Source: Candidatus Kaiserbacteria bacterium (lineage in GTDB: Bacteria > Patescibacteriota > Minisyncoccia > Phycocordibacterales > UBA918). Taken from it: a stretch of 36,890 nucleotides of DNA. The stretch spans positions 1 to 36,890 of the forward strand of contig JAGQMC010000041.1 of assembly GCA_020428815.1 (NCBI GenBank). Direction: 5' to 3'. Numbering within the stretch: the stretch's first letter is position 1; each line of letters opens with the position of its first letter. Below, piece by piece: positions 1 through 9,089 of this stretch. A program made the translations under genes and the position numbers. The notes beneath the pieces were generated by a model that worked only from the letters and a program-made list of their open reading frames with translations, did no database searches and was not told the DNA's origin.

Positions 1-2
1 AT

Positions 3-1625
3 GTTACTGAGCAATTGCTTGATATGGAAGATATAGATGAAGAAATTATCGATGAAGAGACAGAGTTTGCAGAAACAAACTTAGCTGTAGAAACAGATGA
101 AGATGAAATTGATACAAAAAAAACTGAACTAGAGTCTAAACAGAATAATATAGCTAGCAGTACCGAAACGGACGAAGTTGGGGAAGTTGTTGTGGTTGAT
201 GATAATACTGCTTCCACTACAGTAGCAATAGATGAAAATTCAAATGAAACAACACCAAATTCGACTTCTACAACTACCAATACAGTCGGTGGTAGTCAAA
301 ACGATGAGGATATAATTAATAATAGTGCCAGTAGTACAGAAGAAACAGAAGAAACTGGTTCAAGCAGCGGCAGTACAAGCAGTGCTGACGAAGAAAAACT
401 GACCGACAGTAATGACATCGAAGAAGAAAATCTTGAGGAAGAGAATATAGACGAGGCTACCGATGAATCAGACGATTTAATTGATAGTGAGCAAATTGAA
501 AAAGGGGTGAATGATTTAGTTGACGGAGTAGTTAACGAGGTGGTCACCTTAGCCAGACAACTGGTTACTGAGGAGAATTATTTTCAATTTAGTAAGCAGT
601 CATGTGTTGCAGTAGGGGACGGTACATTCCACTGTAGTAACAAATCTGTTGTACCAGTAGATACAGACAATGCGGTGTTTGCCGATAAAGATGCTGATGG
701 TGATATGGAAATTTATATGCGAACTACTAAAGGCGAGCTAAAACAATTATCAGATAACGACTATGACGATACTGCTCCTCACCTTGATTTAGTATCAATG
801 CGCGTAGTTTGGCAGCGTATGATACAGGGCCGATATCAGGTTATTTCTTATGATCTAGAGACTAGACAAGAAAGTCAGCTAACTTTTTCTCGCACTAATA
901 ACATGGATCCTAAGTCATCAAAAGAAGGTATTGTCTGGCAAGCTTGGGATGGAAATGACTGGGAAATTATGTTTTTTGATGGCGAAATAACTGATCAGAT
1001 AACTGATAATGATATACAAGACGTGACGCCAGTAATCGAAGATGGTTACATCCTTTGGAGTATTCTTGGAGGTGAAAAATCAGAAGCTAGAGTTTACTCA
1101 TTAGAAAGCGGGGAAATAATGACTATCACAGGACACGAGGGTGGAGCCGTGGCTAATCCTCGTTTCGTGCTAGTTTACGATACTAAATTTGACAATGGTG
1201 ACGTTGTAACTCAGGGATTTGATCCAGAAACAGGCCTATCTGCACCAATTGCTGCCAAACCAGCAGATTTACCGTTTGATATACCAGAGTCTGATCCGGT
1301 CGGCGAAATTAGAGCTTTAATACAAAACAAGTCTACCCAAAAAGATAAAGATGTAGTAACAATCAAAGCCACTTCAGGTGATGGGGAGCTAGATTTGGCT
1401 ACTTCAACTGCTACTTCAAGCGACACTTTAAATATTAGTAACCCATCCCTAGACGACATAATTGACTCAGGTTCTCCTACAACGACAGAAGAATTTGTCT
1501 TAACAGATTTTGATCTTGTTATAACTAAAACTGCCAGTTCAGCCCCGTCAGAAATTAACGAAAAATTAATAGAGGTGCCTGATATATTGGTAGGAGAATT
1601 TATCGCCACTAGTACACAGGACTAA
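3..1625 (+). CDS. Acidic surface protein with propeller-like blades, 5' end outside window
   Basis: The reading frame is open to the left edge (it reads through base 3 with no stop), so the true start lies outside the window. The first ~165 codons are a low-complexity Glu/Asp/Ser/Thr linker. From about 680 to 1140 there are at least three similar segments of ~40-50 residues, each with a 'VVWQ/IVWQ/ILWS' strand followed by a strand ending in 'YDLE', 'FFDG' or 'YSLE' and an 'LT/IT' turn. These resemble TolB-type beta-propeller blades. The tail is again Thr/Ser-rich. No sortase motif or C-terminal membrane segment is seen. It sits directly upstream of the giant surface protein and is probably extracytoplasmic, perhaps a binding module held out by the acidic linker. 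The exact function is not recognised; the propeller call is by blade pattern only. Confidence 0.7.
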   Translation, partial: VTEQLLDMEDIDEEIIDEETEFAETNLAVETDEDEIDTKKTELESKQNNIASSTETDEVGEVVVVDDNTASTTVAIDENSNETTPNSTSTTTNTVGGSQNDEDIINNSASSTEETEETGSSSGSTSSADEEKLTDSNDIEEENLEEENIDEATDESDDLIDSEQIEKGVNDLVDGVVNEVVTLARQLVTEENYFQFSKQSCVAVGDGTFHCSNKSVVPVDTDNAVFADKDADGDMEIYMRTTKGELKQLSDNDYDDTAPHLDLVSMRVVWQRMIQGRYQVISYDLETRQESQLTFSRTNNMDPKSSKEGIVWQAWDGNDWEIMFFDGEITDQITDNDIQDVTPVIEDGYILWSILGGEKSEARVYSLESGEIMTITGHEGGAVANPRFVLVYDTKFDNGDVVTQGFDPETGLSAPIAAKPADLPFDIPESDPVGEIRALIQNKSTQKDKDVVTIKATSGDGELDLATSTATSSDTLNISNPSLDDIIDSGSPTTTEEFVLTDFDLVITKTASSAPSEINEKLIEVPDILVGEFIATSTQD

Positions 1626-1650
1626 AGTAGGATATAGGTAACAAATACCG

Positions 1651-1656
1651 TAAAAT
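1651..1656 (+). promoter_or_regulatory. Possible -10 box (TAAAAT) for the giant surface protein gene
   Basis: TAAAAT lies 6 bases before ATG 1663, the spacing expected if transcription starts on the A of the start codon. No convincing -35 or TG extension is visible, so this is one of the weaker examples of the leaderless pattern described in the findings. Confidence 0.35.
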
Positions 1657-1662
1657 AAAGGC

Positions 1663-4600
1663 ATGCTTCAGTGGGAGACATTGAGGGTTAGTTTGTTGTA
1701 TCCAAAATTTTGGCTAAAAATTGGAAGGCTCTTTCTATCTGTCTTATTAATTACAAGCCTCGTTTTCACAGACGTATTAAATTTACTCACCGGTGGACTT
1801 TTTTCAACAAAGTACTTTGGTGCAAAAACCACTTACGCTGACGATGGTGATTTTTCAATTTATCGAGAAGTGACAGGGACTGATTCGGTTACCACTTCAT
1901 TAGCAGATGTCACTTGGGATACAACGGTAACTGAAAGTTCTAACATTACACTGTCTGGAGGCTCAAATATAGATCTATCAGAGGGAGGTAAGTATTTAGT
2001 ACTTTACAACGTTTGGACTTTTGAAGGTGGTAGTACAGGAAATAACCGACGGGGTATGGAAACTTCTCTTAGTTTAGGTGGTTCCACCATTCCATATGGT
2101 TATGGGGCTGGATATATTCGAGACAGTGAAAACGACTTAAACGCTTATAATTCAGGAGCAGCTATTGTTGAGGCCTCCGCTGGCGATGATTTAAAAGTGC
2201 AAATTCAACGTTTTGATAATAATAGTGGTGCTGGAGTAGAAATCAGAAACAACACCAATGGTATATCAGTATTAAAGATCCCTGACTCACTTGATTACTT
2301 AAGACTACAAAGAACTACTGATATTCTGGGAGTTAATGCCAGTACGACATTTTCTGATTTAGCCTGGAATCAAGCTGATGAAGTGGATACAGATTCTTTC
2401 AGTTTTTCGCCTACAGATTCTGACATCACCTTAAAAGGTGGAAAAGATAAATTTTTCTTAGTAACTGCAAATGTAAATTTTGAGGATACAAGTGGCGGTG
2501 GCGTGCGACAAAATTATGAAATGCGGCTAACACTTGATGGTTCTGAGATACCAGGCACGAGAACGACTACTTATCTTCGCTACGATAACAATGTAATAAA
2601 GGGTACGACTCAGTACGTTGGTCTAATTAAAAAGACTGCTATTGGAGACCAAACTTTGAATGTAGAAATAAGAAACGAAAGTACGGCTGGCAGTCAAACA
2701 CAAATTAATGGCGGACAAACGGCTATCGCTATTGCCGCCATGAACGATGGGGTGGATGTTATTTCACTAACAAACACAAGCGCACAAACGTTGACTACTA
2801 GTCAAAGTGTTATAAATTTCGATGAACAAATCTTTGCCTCCTCTAGTGCGTTCACTCACTCAACCACCAGTAACCCTAGTCGTATTACCGTAAATGTTGA
2901 TGAAGACTACTTGTTCTTTTCAACTGCCTATACTTCACGAACTAGCGGCACTGCGAGAGATGTGCCGAGATTTGATTGGCGCACTGACGGAAGTGCTGTA
3001 ACCACTTATGGAGGACATGGTAGTTTCAATAGGGGAGCTCAAGGTAGTGAAGACACTTACACGAGTGGTTCAGCTGGTGGACTAATATTCAATGGTCTAA
3101 CTGATGGACAATATGTTGAAATTCTACAGTCTGACGAGACTACGGGGACACCTAATGCAGAATTTGCTGATGATGGTGTGGCATTACAAGCTGTCGTGTT
3201 AAACGATAAATTCTTTGGTACGGATGTGGTTGTGTCGGCTACTGGGACGCAAACACTTTCACCTGATATACCAAGCACCGGAGTGTATCTAGGTGGGGCT
3301 TTTGTAATAGCAGAAAATAATGCTAGCCGCAATGTAACTAATATTAGTATTACTGAATCGGGCAGTATCGATGGTAGTTCAGGCTTGGCTAATATCAAAC
3401 TTTACTACGATCTCGATACTAGCAATCCATATGACTGTAGTAGTGAATCATACTCGGGAGGGGAGTCACAGTTCGGATCAACTGATACTAATGGTTTCTC
3501 TGGAGCAAACGGGGTTTCAAGTTTTACAGGTACTGTTGGTATTTCAACTACACAAGCCCTCTGTGTGTATGTGGTGGCAGATGTGACTGACTCGGCGAAC
3601 GATGGGGAAACAATAGAGATTTCAATCAATAACCCGACTACAGATGTAGCTGTGACTAGTGGAGGTACGATAGTACCTGATAGTAGTGTCAATATAACTG
3701 GTTCAACGACTGTTCGTAATGCAGAACTAAGTCAAACTCACTACCGCTGGTTGAACGATGATGGTGTAGAGGGCTCAGCATCAGCTATAGAAAATGAAGA
3801 TACATCAGCTATCGGTTTTGCTAACGGCACCACCAGAAGATTGCGACTTCAAGTTGATGCCGCTGGTTCAACCTCTTCATTACCAACCACTTTCCAATTG
3901 GAGTTTGCCACTAAAACTGCTGCTACCTGTGGAGAGGTTAGTTCATGGTCTACTGTTGGTTCAGGTGGAGCTGATTGGATTATGTCTAGCTCAGGTTTTA
4001 TTACTGATGGTAATGATGCAACAAATATTGGAACTGGTTCAGGTGGCTTATCTGATCCATCTGGAGCTAGTTTCTTAGGAACTAACGGTGGACTTAGGGA
4101 TACTTCAGCTCAAACTGGATCCCTGACGTTAACCAGTTCGCAGTATGTTGAATTTGAGTTCGCGGTTGAACCTTCTACTACTGCTCCACAAGGCACTACT
4201 TACTGTTTCAGGTTAACGGATAATGGTTCAGAATTGCGCAATTACGCCACTTACGCTGAAGGGACGATCTCAGCTGATGTAAACGTTAGTGCCTCAAGTA
4301 CTCACATTGCTACTGTAGAAACAGGTTCTACTACAGCGTACTTAGGAGGTATTTTTGTAATTGAGCGACCAGGTACTGCGCGCACCTTAACTAACATTAC
4401 TGTAACTGAAACTGGTACTGTAGATGCTGGAGAACATTTGCGTAATCCAAGATTGTATTTTGATCTTGATACCAACCCCCCTTATGATTGTACTGGAGAG
4501 TCGTATAGTAATTTAGACAGTAGTGTAGCAGGTAGTGCCTTTACTGGACCTGATGGCTCTACTACTTTTACTGGTTCTGTCAGTATTAGTACCAACCAAT

Positions 4601-7600
4601 CATTTTGTGCTTACTTGGTGGTAGATGTGGCAGCCACCAGTAGCGACGGACAAACCATAAAATTTGAAATTAATGACCCGTCGAGTGATGTGGTAGTCAC
4701 TTCATCTTCAGTTGGACCAAGTACTGCAGTTTCACCAACCGGCAGCACAACCATTTCAGGGTCAGTTTTAACCCAGCAGCACTATCACTGGCGAAATGAT
4801 GACGGTAACGAAACTGGGGCTACTTCAGCGACGGGTGGTTCAGAGGATACTCCACTGTTAAGTGTACCTAAGGAAACCACCTACCGTCTTCGATTAGGAG
4901 TATCAAATGAGGGTGGAGTTGATGCTGCTGCCACTAATTTTAGGCTGGAATACGGAACTAAAGTTAGTACCTGTGATTTAGTGAACACATGGTTTGATGT
5001 GGGAGCGGTTGGTGGTGCTTGGGATATGTCACTTAGTTCTAATATTGCAGATGGCAATACCACTGATGTCACTCCTGGAGCTAATGGAGAAATTACTAAT
5101 GAAAATACCACCATTGATGGTGTAGGGGCTTTGCGAGAGACAACTTCAGAGACAGGAGCGATTACCCTATCAACTACAGAATTTACTGAACTAGAATATT
5201 CAATTGAAGCCACTGAAGATTCTGGGTACGACACAGACTATTGTTTTAGAGTGACAGATTCAGGAAGTCCTTTACCGATTTATATTAATTACCCAGAACT
5301 AACTACACGAGAAAAACAAGATTTTTTCATCCAAAGGGACACCGAAACAATTAGTGGCACAAGTATCACTCTAACAGCTGGAGTTGATTATATTGCTCCG
5401 TCAGCTACCACCACTGCTTTTGTAAGAATAACTGACTCTCACATGACTGGTGCAGCTAACAATCTTGGAACCGATGGTCAAAATGCAGATGACGTAACAG
5501 CCTATATATCAGATCAGAGTGACATTACCTCCTCTTTTACGATTAGCCGACCTTCCTCTGCGACTTCCAACACTAGAGTTGACTGGGAAATAGTTGAGTT
5601 TATTGGTTTACCTGGCACTGATAATGAAATTGTCGTCAGGGGTGTCGGGGAGGTAGCTTTTGCAACCAGTGAGTTTATCGACACAGGAGCAGTTATTTCA
5701 GACGTGGTTGATGATGATGACGTGGCAGTGTTTATTACCGGACAGAGAAACAATGACACTGGTAGAACTAACTACAACGACGGACTATTTACTGCTAATT
5801 GGAGTACAACAACTAGCCAACCAGAATTTGAAAGAGGCGATGCAGACTCAACAGCAGATGTTAGTTACGCAGTGGTTGAATTCACTGGAGCAAATTGGAA
5901 GATACAGAGAGTTGAACATACTTATACAGCGGCTGGGTCAACGGAAACTGAATCTATGACTGCTATAAATTCAATCTCAAGAGCTTTTGTTCACGCGCAA
6001 AAGCGCGTTGGTGAAGGGTTACGAAGCATCGATGAAGGGGGTCATTTAGTTTATATTTCTAGTATTGGTGCTGTATCATTCTATCTTCACGGAACAGCTG
6101 AGACACCTACTGACCATACGTCAATTGCTTGGGTTTTTGAGAACACCCAAATTGGTAACGGGAAAATGAACGTGTACCAACAGTCTGGTGCTCTTAATAA
6201 CCCTGACCCCGAACCAGCTACTTATAGCATTTCTATTGGCGCAACGGTAAACACCACCAATGCTAGTATTTTTGGAAACAACTACACGGTTGGTACTGGT
6301 ACTACTTACCCGCGCCTTCATACTGGTTTTACAATTGCATCATCAACTCATATTGAGGTTTATCGTAGCGACACTAATAATGATATGGAGTTTAGGTCTG
6401 AAGTGGTGGAGTGGCCGGTGGCTGAAACTTCAGTGCGACAAAATTACTATCGATTCTATGTTGATAATGATTCAATTACTCCAACTACCCCATGGCCAGC
6501 TATTGGTACACCATTGGGTGAAAATACAACTATTACAGCTGCTGACGATCCTCTAGGAGAAGGTGAAAGAGTCCGTATTAGAATGTCTCTAAAAATTAAC
6601 AATGCTACTTTGCCGCAGAATACAAAAGCGTTTAAATTACAGTATGGTCTTCAGGAAACTACTTGTAGTGCTATTTCAGTATGGACTGACGTGGGTGCAC
6701 CAGGCAGTGGAACTATCTGGCGCGGTTATAATACGTCTCTTTCTGATGGAACAGAGGTGGCTACCAGTACACCCGCCACTGGCACTTTACTACTCACGCC
6801 GTCTGATGTTGCTGGTACATTCGAAGAACAAAATAACTCAGCTGTAAATCCTTACTCAGTAGATATTGGACAGGATGTAGAATATGACTGGGTGGTTGAA
6901 CACAATGGGGCCGCACAACGTTCTGATTACTGTTTTAGAATAGTGAATTCTGATGACTCAGAAATAGATGGTTATATAAATTATCCAACCATTAGAACCA
7001 CAGGCTACACACCTATTTCTTGGGATTGGCGGTGGTTTGATGACGTTAATAATGAAACACCCAGTTCACCTTTGGCTGCTTTAAACGTAGCGCCGATCGA
7101 TATAGCAAACGAAGATGTTATCAAACTCCGTGTTATTGCTTCAGAAGTAGAAAATGCTGTTGGAAGCAATATCAAGTTTGCTCTTCAGTACTCACAATAC
7201 GCAGATTTTTCTGATGGGGGTACATTTGTTACCAGTACATCAAGTTGCCTAGCCAGCTCTACCTGGTGCTACGCAGATGGGGCTGGAGTAGATAATGAGA
7301 TTATTCAAGAAAAGGTTTTAACCAATGCCGATGGTTGTACCGGCGGAGTTGGAATTGGTTGTGGAACACACAATGAAGCGCAAAATTCGATCAGTACTTT
7401 GACTCACGTAGCTAGCGCAAATACTGAGTTTGAATTTACTATTTCCAATGCAGCTGCTCGAGCAAATGGTGTATATTACTTCAGATTATATGACGTAAAT
7501 CAAGATGAGCCTTTGGTAGCTAGTTCAAGCTATCCTTCATTAGTAACTGAAGGAGCTCAATTGGTATTTTCGGTAGCTGGATTACCCGCGGCCACTACTA

Positions 7601-8073
7601 CAGCAGGTGTCACAACTGATTATGCTACAACCCCCAGTGCGATCGGGTTTAACTCATTGCCATTTGATAGTTCACGTGAAGCAGCACAGCGCATATCAGT
7701 CACTACAAATGCCACTGAAGGTTATAAGCTCTATATGTACGCTGGGTCACAGCTGCTAAATTCATATGGTGATTCAATTCCAGCAATTACGGCGACTAAT
7801 GCAGTACCCGCTGGCTGGGCCACTGCTTGTTCAGGAGCTGCTACCGGTTGTTTTGGTTATCACACCACAGATGCCACACTTGACAATGGCTCTGCCAGAT
7901 TTTCACCAATTGATTCTTATGCAGCTTTAGAAACCACGCCACAAGAAATAATGTATAGTTCTATTCCGATTATCGATGTTCATGATGTGATTTATCGAGT
8001 TCAAGTTTCTGAACAACAGACGGCTGGAGATTACGAAACTGACATTGTCTACATAGCCGTACCAACCTTCTAA
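1663..8073 (+). CDS. Giant modular secreted surface protein (2136 residues)
   Basis: The N-terminus has a basic stretch and a hydrophobic segment (about residues 18-45), a signal peptide or anchor, then only extracellular-type sequence. Modules in order: three related beta-rich units (about 66-210, 213-365, 365-515); an A module starting near 520 and repeated near 872 ('YLGG.FVI', 'LY.DLDT..PYDC'); and a B module starting with 'HYRW.NDDG' near 689 and 1038 and in diverged form near 1591 and 1785. B modules keep two cysteines ('TC.....W..VG' and 'YCFR'), possibly a disulfide. A separate 'FIQRDTETISGTS' block fills 1219-1590. The last ~170 residues form a small beta domain with 'GYKLYMYAG' and a 'VYIAVPTF' end. 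'NDDG' repeat proteins recur in CPR genomes, but no activity is assigned. Likely an adhesin or S-layer-like protein. The following two genes are probably co-transcribed. Confidence 0.85.
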   Translation: MLQWETLRVSLLYPKFWLKIGRLFLSVLLITSLVFTDVLNLLTGGLFSTKYFGAKTTYADDGDFSIYREVTGTDSVTTSLADVTWDTTVTESSNITLSGGSNIDLSEGGKYLVLYNVWTFEGGSTGNNRRGMETSLSLGGSTIPYGYGAGYIRDSENDLNAYNSGAAIVEASAGDDLKVQIQRFDNNSGAGVEIRNNTNGISVLKIPDSLDYLRLQRTTDILGVNASTTFSDLAWNQADEVDTDSFSFSPTDSDITLKGGKDKFFLVTANVNFEDTSGGGVRQNYEMRLTLDGSEIPGTRTTTYLRYDNNVIKGTTQYVGLIKKTAIGDQTLNVEIRNESTAGSQTQINGGQTAIAIAAMNDGVDVISLTNTSAQTLTTSQSVINFDEQIFASSSAFTHSTTSNPSRITVNVDEDYLFFSTAYTSRTSGTARDVPRFDWRTDGSAVTTYGGHGSFNRGAQGSEDTYTSGSAGGLIFNGLTDGQYVEILQSDETTGTPNAEFADDGVALQAVVLNDKFFGTDVVVSATGTQTLSPDIPSTGVYLGGAFVIAENNASRNVTNISITESGSIDGSSGLANIKLYYDLDTSNPYDCSSESYSGGESQFGSTDTNGFSGANGVSSFTGTVGISTTQALCVYVVADVTDSANDGETIEISINNPTTDVAVTSGGTIVPDSSVNITGSTTVRNAELSQTHYRWLNDDGVEGSASAIENEDTSAIGFANGTTRRLRLQVDAAGSTSSLPTTFQLEFATKTAATCGEVSSWSTVGSGGADWIMSSSGFITDGNDATNIGTGSGGLSDPSGASFLGTNGGLRDTSAQTGSLTLTSSQYVEFEFAVEPSTTAPQGTTYCFRLTDNGSELRNYATYAEGTISADVNVSASSTHIATVETGSTTAYLGGIFVIERPGTARTLTNITVTETGTVDAGEHLRNPRLYFDLDTNPPYDCTGESYSNLDSSVAGSAFTGPDGSTTFTGSVSISTNQSFCAYLVVDVAATSSDGQTIKFEINDPSSDVVVTSSSVGPSTAVSPTGSTTISGSVLTQQHYHWRNDDGNETGATSATGGSEDTPLLSVPKETTYRLRLGVSNEGGVDAAATNFRLEYGTKVSTCDLVNTWFDVGAVGGAWDMSLSSNIADGNTTDVTPGANGEITNENTTIDGVGALRETTSETGAITLSTTEFTELEYSIEATEDSGYDTDYCFRVTDSGSPLPIYINYPELTTREKQDFFIQRDTETISGTSITLTAGVDYIAPSATTTAFVRITDSHMTGAANNLGTDGQNADDVTAYISDQSDITSSFTISRPSSATSNTRVDWEIVEFIGLPGTDNEIVVRGVGEVAFATSEFIDTGAVISDVVDDDDVAVFITGQRNNDTGRTNYNDGLFTANWSTTTSQPEFERGDADSTADVSYAVVEFTGANWKIQRVEHTYTAAGSTETESMTAINSISRAFVHAQKRVGEGLRSIDEGGHLVYISSIGAVSFYLHGTAETPTDHTSIAWVFENTQIGNGKMNVYQQSGALNNPDPEPATYSISIGATVNTTNASIFGNNYTVGTGTTYPRLHTGFTIASSTHIEVYRSDTNNDMEFRSEVVEWPVAETSVRQNYYRFYVDNDSITPTTPWPAIGTPLGENTTITAADDPLGEGERVRIRMSLKINNATLPQNTKAFKLQYGLQETTCSAISVWTDVGAPGSGTIWRGYNTSLSDGTEVATSTPATGTLLLTPSDVAGTFEEQNNSAVNPYSVDIGQDVEYDWVVEHNGAAQRSDYCFRIVNSDDSEIDGYINYPTIRTTGYTPISWDWRWFDDVNNETPSSPLAALNVAPIDIANEDVIKLRVIASEVENAVGSNIKFALQYSQYADFSDGGTFVTSTSSCLASSTWCYADGAGVDNEIIQEKVLTNADGCTGGVGIGCGTHNEAQNSISTLTHVASANTEFEFTISNAAARANGVYYFRLYDVNQDEPLVASSSYPSLVTEGAQLVFSVAGLPAATTTAGVTTDYATTPSAIGFNSLPFDSSREAAQRISVTTNATEGYKLYMYAGSQLLNSYGDSIPAITATNAVPAGWATACSGAATGCFGYHTTDATLDNGSARFSPIDSYAALETTPQEIMYSSIPIIDVHDVIYRVQVSEQQTAGDYETDIVYIAVPTF

Positions 8074-8078
8074 ATGTT

Positions 8079-9089
8079 ATGATAAACACTATGTTTCAAA
8101 ACCTAAAAGTATTAATTTGCATTGCAATTTTACTTTTTGTTTTACCTTTTTCAGCTTTTGCCGGTGAGATTTCCATTCGTCCTTTTTTAATAGATGAAAC
8201 CTTAATACCACGCGATATAGTATCCAAACTAATAACAGTTTCTAGTGATTACGAACATCGCAAGGCAGTTCTCTACGCTACAGTAAATGAAATAACCGTG
8301 GACAACGAGGGTGAGATTAAAGAGTTTATTTCACCAGTCATGACTGATCGCACTACTAATCCAGCTAGTTGGGTTGAGATTAGTCGTGGTCGGATTGAAG
8401 TGCCAGCCAAGGAAACTCGCGAAGTCCCCTTCATTATCAGGATTCACCCATACGCAGAGCCCGGAGTCTACCACGTTTTTGTTGGTGTAGTAGAAGCCCC
8501 GAATCGACCGACAGCCCAAGCTAAAGCTATGGCTGGAGATGCTGATGGTGTGATTGTAAAAATAACCATAGCGGATCAGAGAACTGATGCTTTGAAAATA
8601 ACTTCATTTAACATCGAACGCTTTATTACTGGTGAAGATAGTAAACAGGTAAATATTGAGCTGGAAAATATCGGTGACTTAGCAGCTGTTCCTAGTGGTG
8701 AAATTATTTTTTATGATTCACGTGGAGTCGAGGTCACATCTATGCCGGTAGAGGGTGCTGAAATTGTCCCAGGAGAAACCCAAAACTTGTCTCTGACCAT
8801 GCCACTAGAAGATGATTTGGGTAGATATAAAGCAAATTTGCGCTTAAATTATGGAAAAAATCAGACCGCATCACTTTACGACACGACTTTTTTCTATTTA
8901 ATGCCACTTCACATGATGTTAGTCCTGTTTCTAGGTGTTCTAGTTGTTAGTATATTGATCGTATTTTTACTTAGAAGAGCCTTTGCTGTACATGAGTACG
9001 ATGATACCGAAGATGTAGTAATGTATGTTCGCGAAGGACACGACCCTAATCCGCAAGATCATGATATCGACCTTAAAAACAATCAGTAG
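8079..9089 (+). CDS. DUF916/WxLIP-like secreted protein with C-terminal membrane anchor
   Basis: 336 residues. A signal peptide ends near 'SAFA|GE' (about residue 28). Two beta-sandwich-like halves follow, with 'REVPFIIRIHPYAEPGVYHV' in the first and 'IELENIGDLAAVPSGEI' in the second. A membrane helix lies at about 275-298 ('MLVLFLGVLVVSILIVFLL'), followed by a short basic then acidic cytoplasmic tail. This layout (signal, two Ig-like domains, C-terminal helix) is that of the DUF916/DUF3324 proteins that accompany WxL surface proteins in Firmicutes and bind peptidoglycan and partner proteins. The gene begins 5 bases after the giant protein and overlaps the next gene, so the three form one operon. 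ATG 8091 is an alternative start. Family call is by architecture and motif, not by a search. Confidence 0.65.
   Translation: MINTMFQNLKVLICIAILLFVLPFSAFAGEISIRPFLIDETLIPRDIVSKLITVSSDYEHRKAVLYATVNEITVDNEGEIKEFISPVMTDRTTNPASWVEISRGRIEVPAKETREVPFIIRIHPYAEPGVYHVFVGVVEAPNRPTAQAKAMAGDADGVIVKITIADQRTDALKITSFNIERFITGEDSKQVNIELENIGDLAAVPSGEIIFYDSRGVEVTSMPVEGAEIVPGETQNLSLTMPLEDDLGRYKANLRLNYGKNQTASLYDTTFFYLMPLHMMLVLFLGVLVVSILIVFLLRRAFAVHEYDDTEDVVMYVREGHDPNPQDHDIDLKNNQ

Noticed and set aside
9025-9060. Upstream ATG for the DUF916-LytR_C protein.
   Set aside because: It adds 12 polar residues before a clean signal peptide; ATG 9061 restores a normal export signal.
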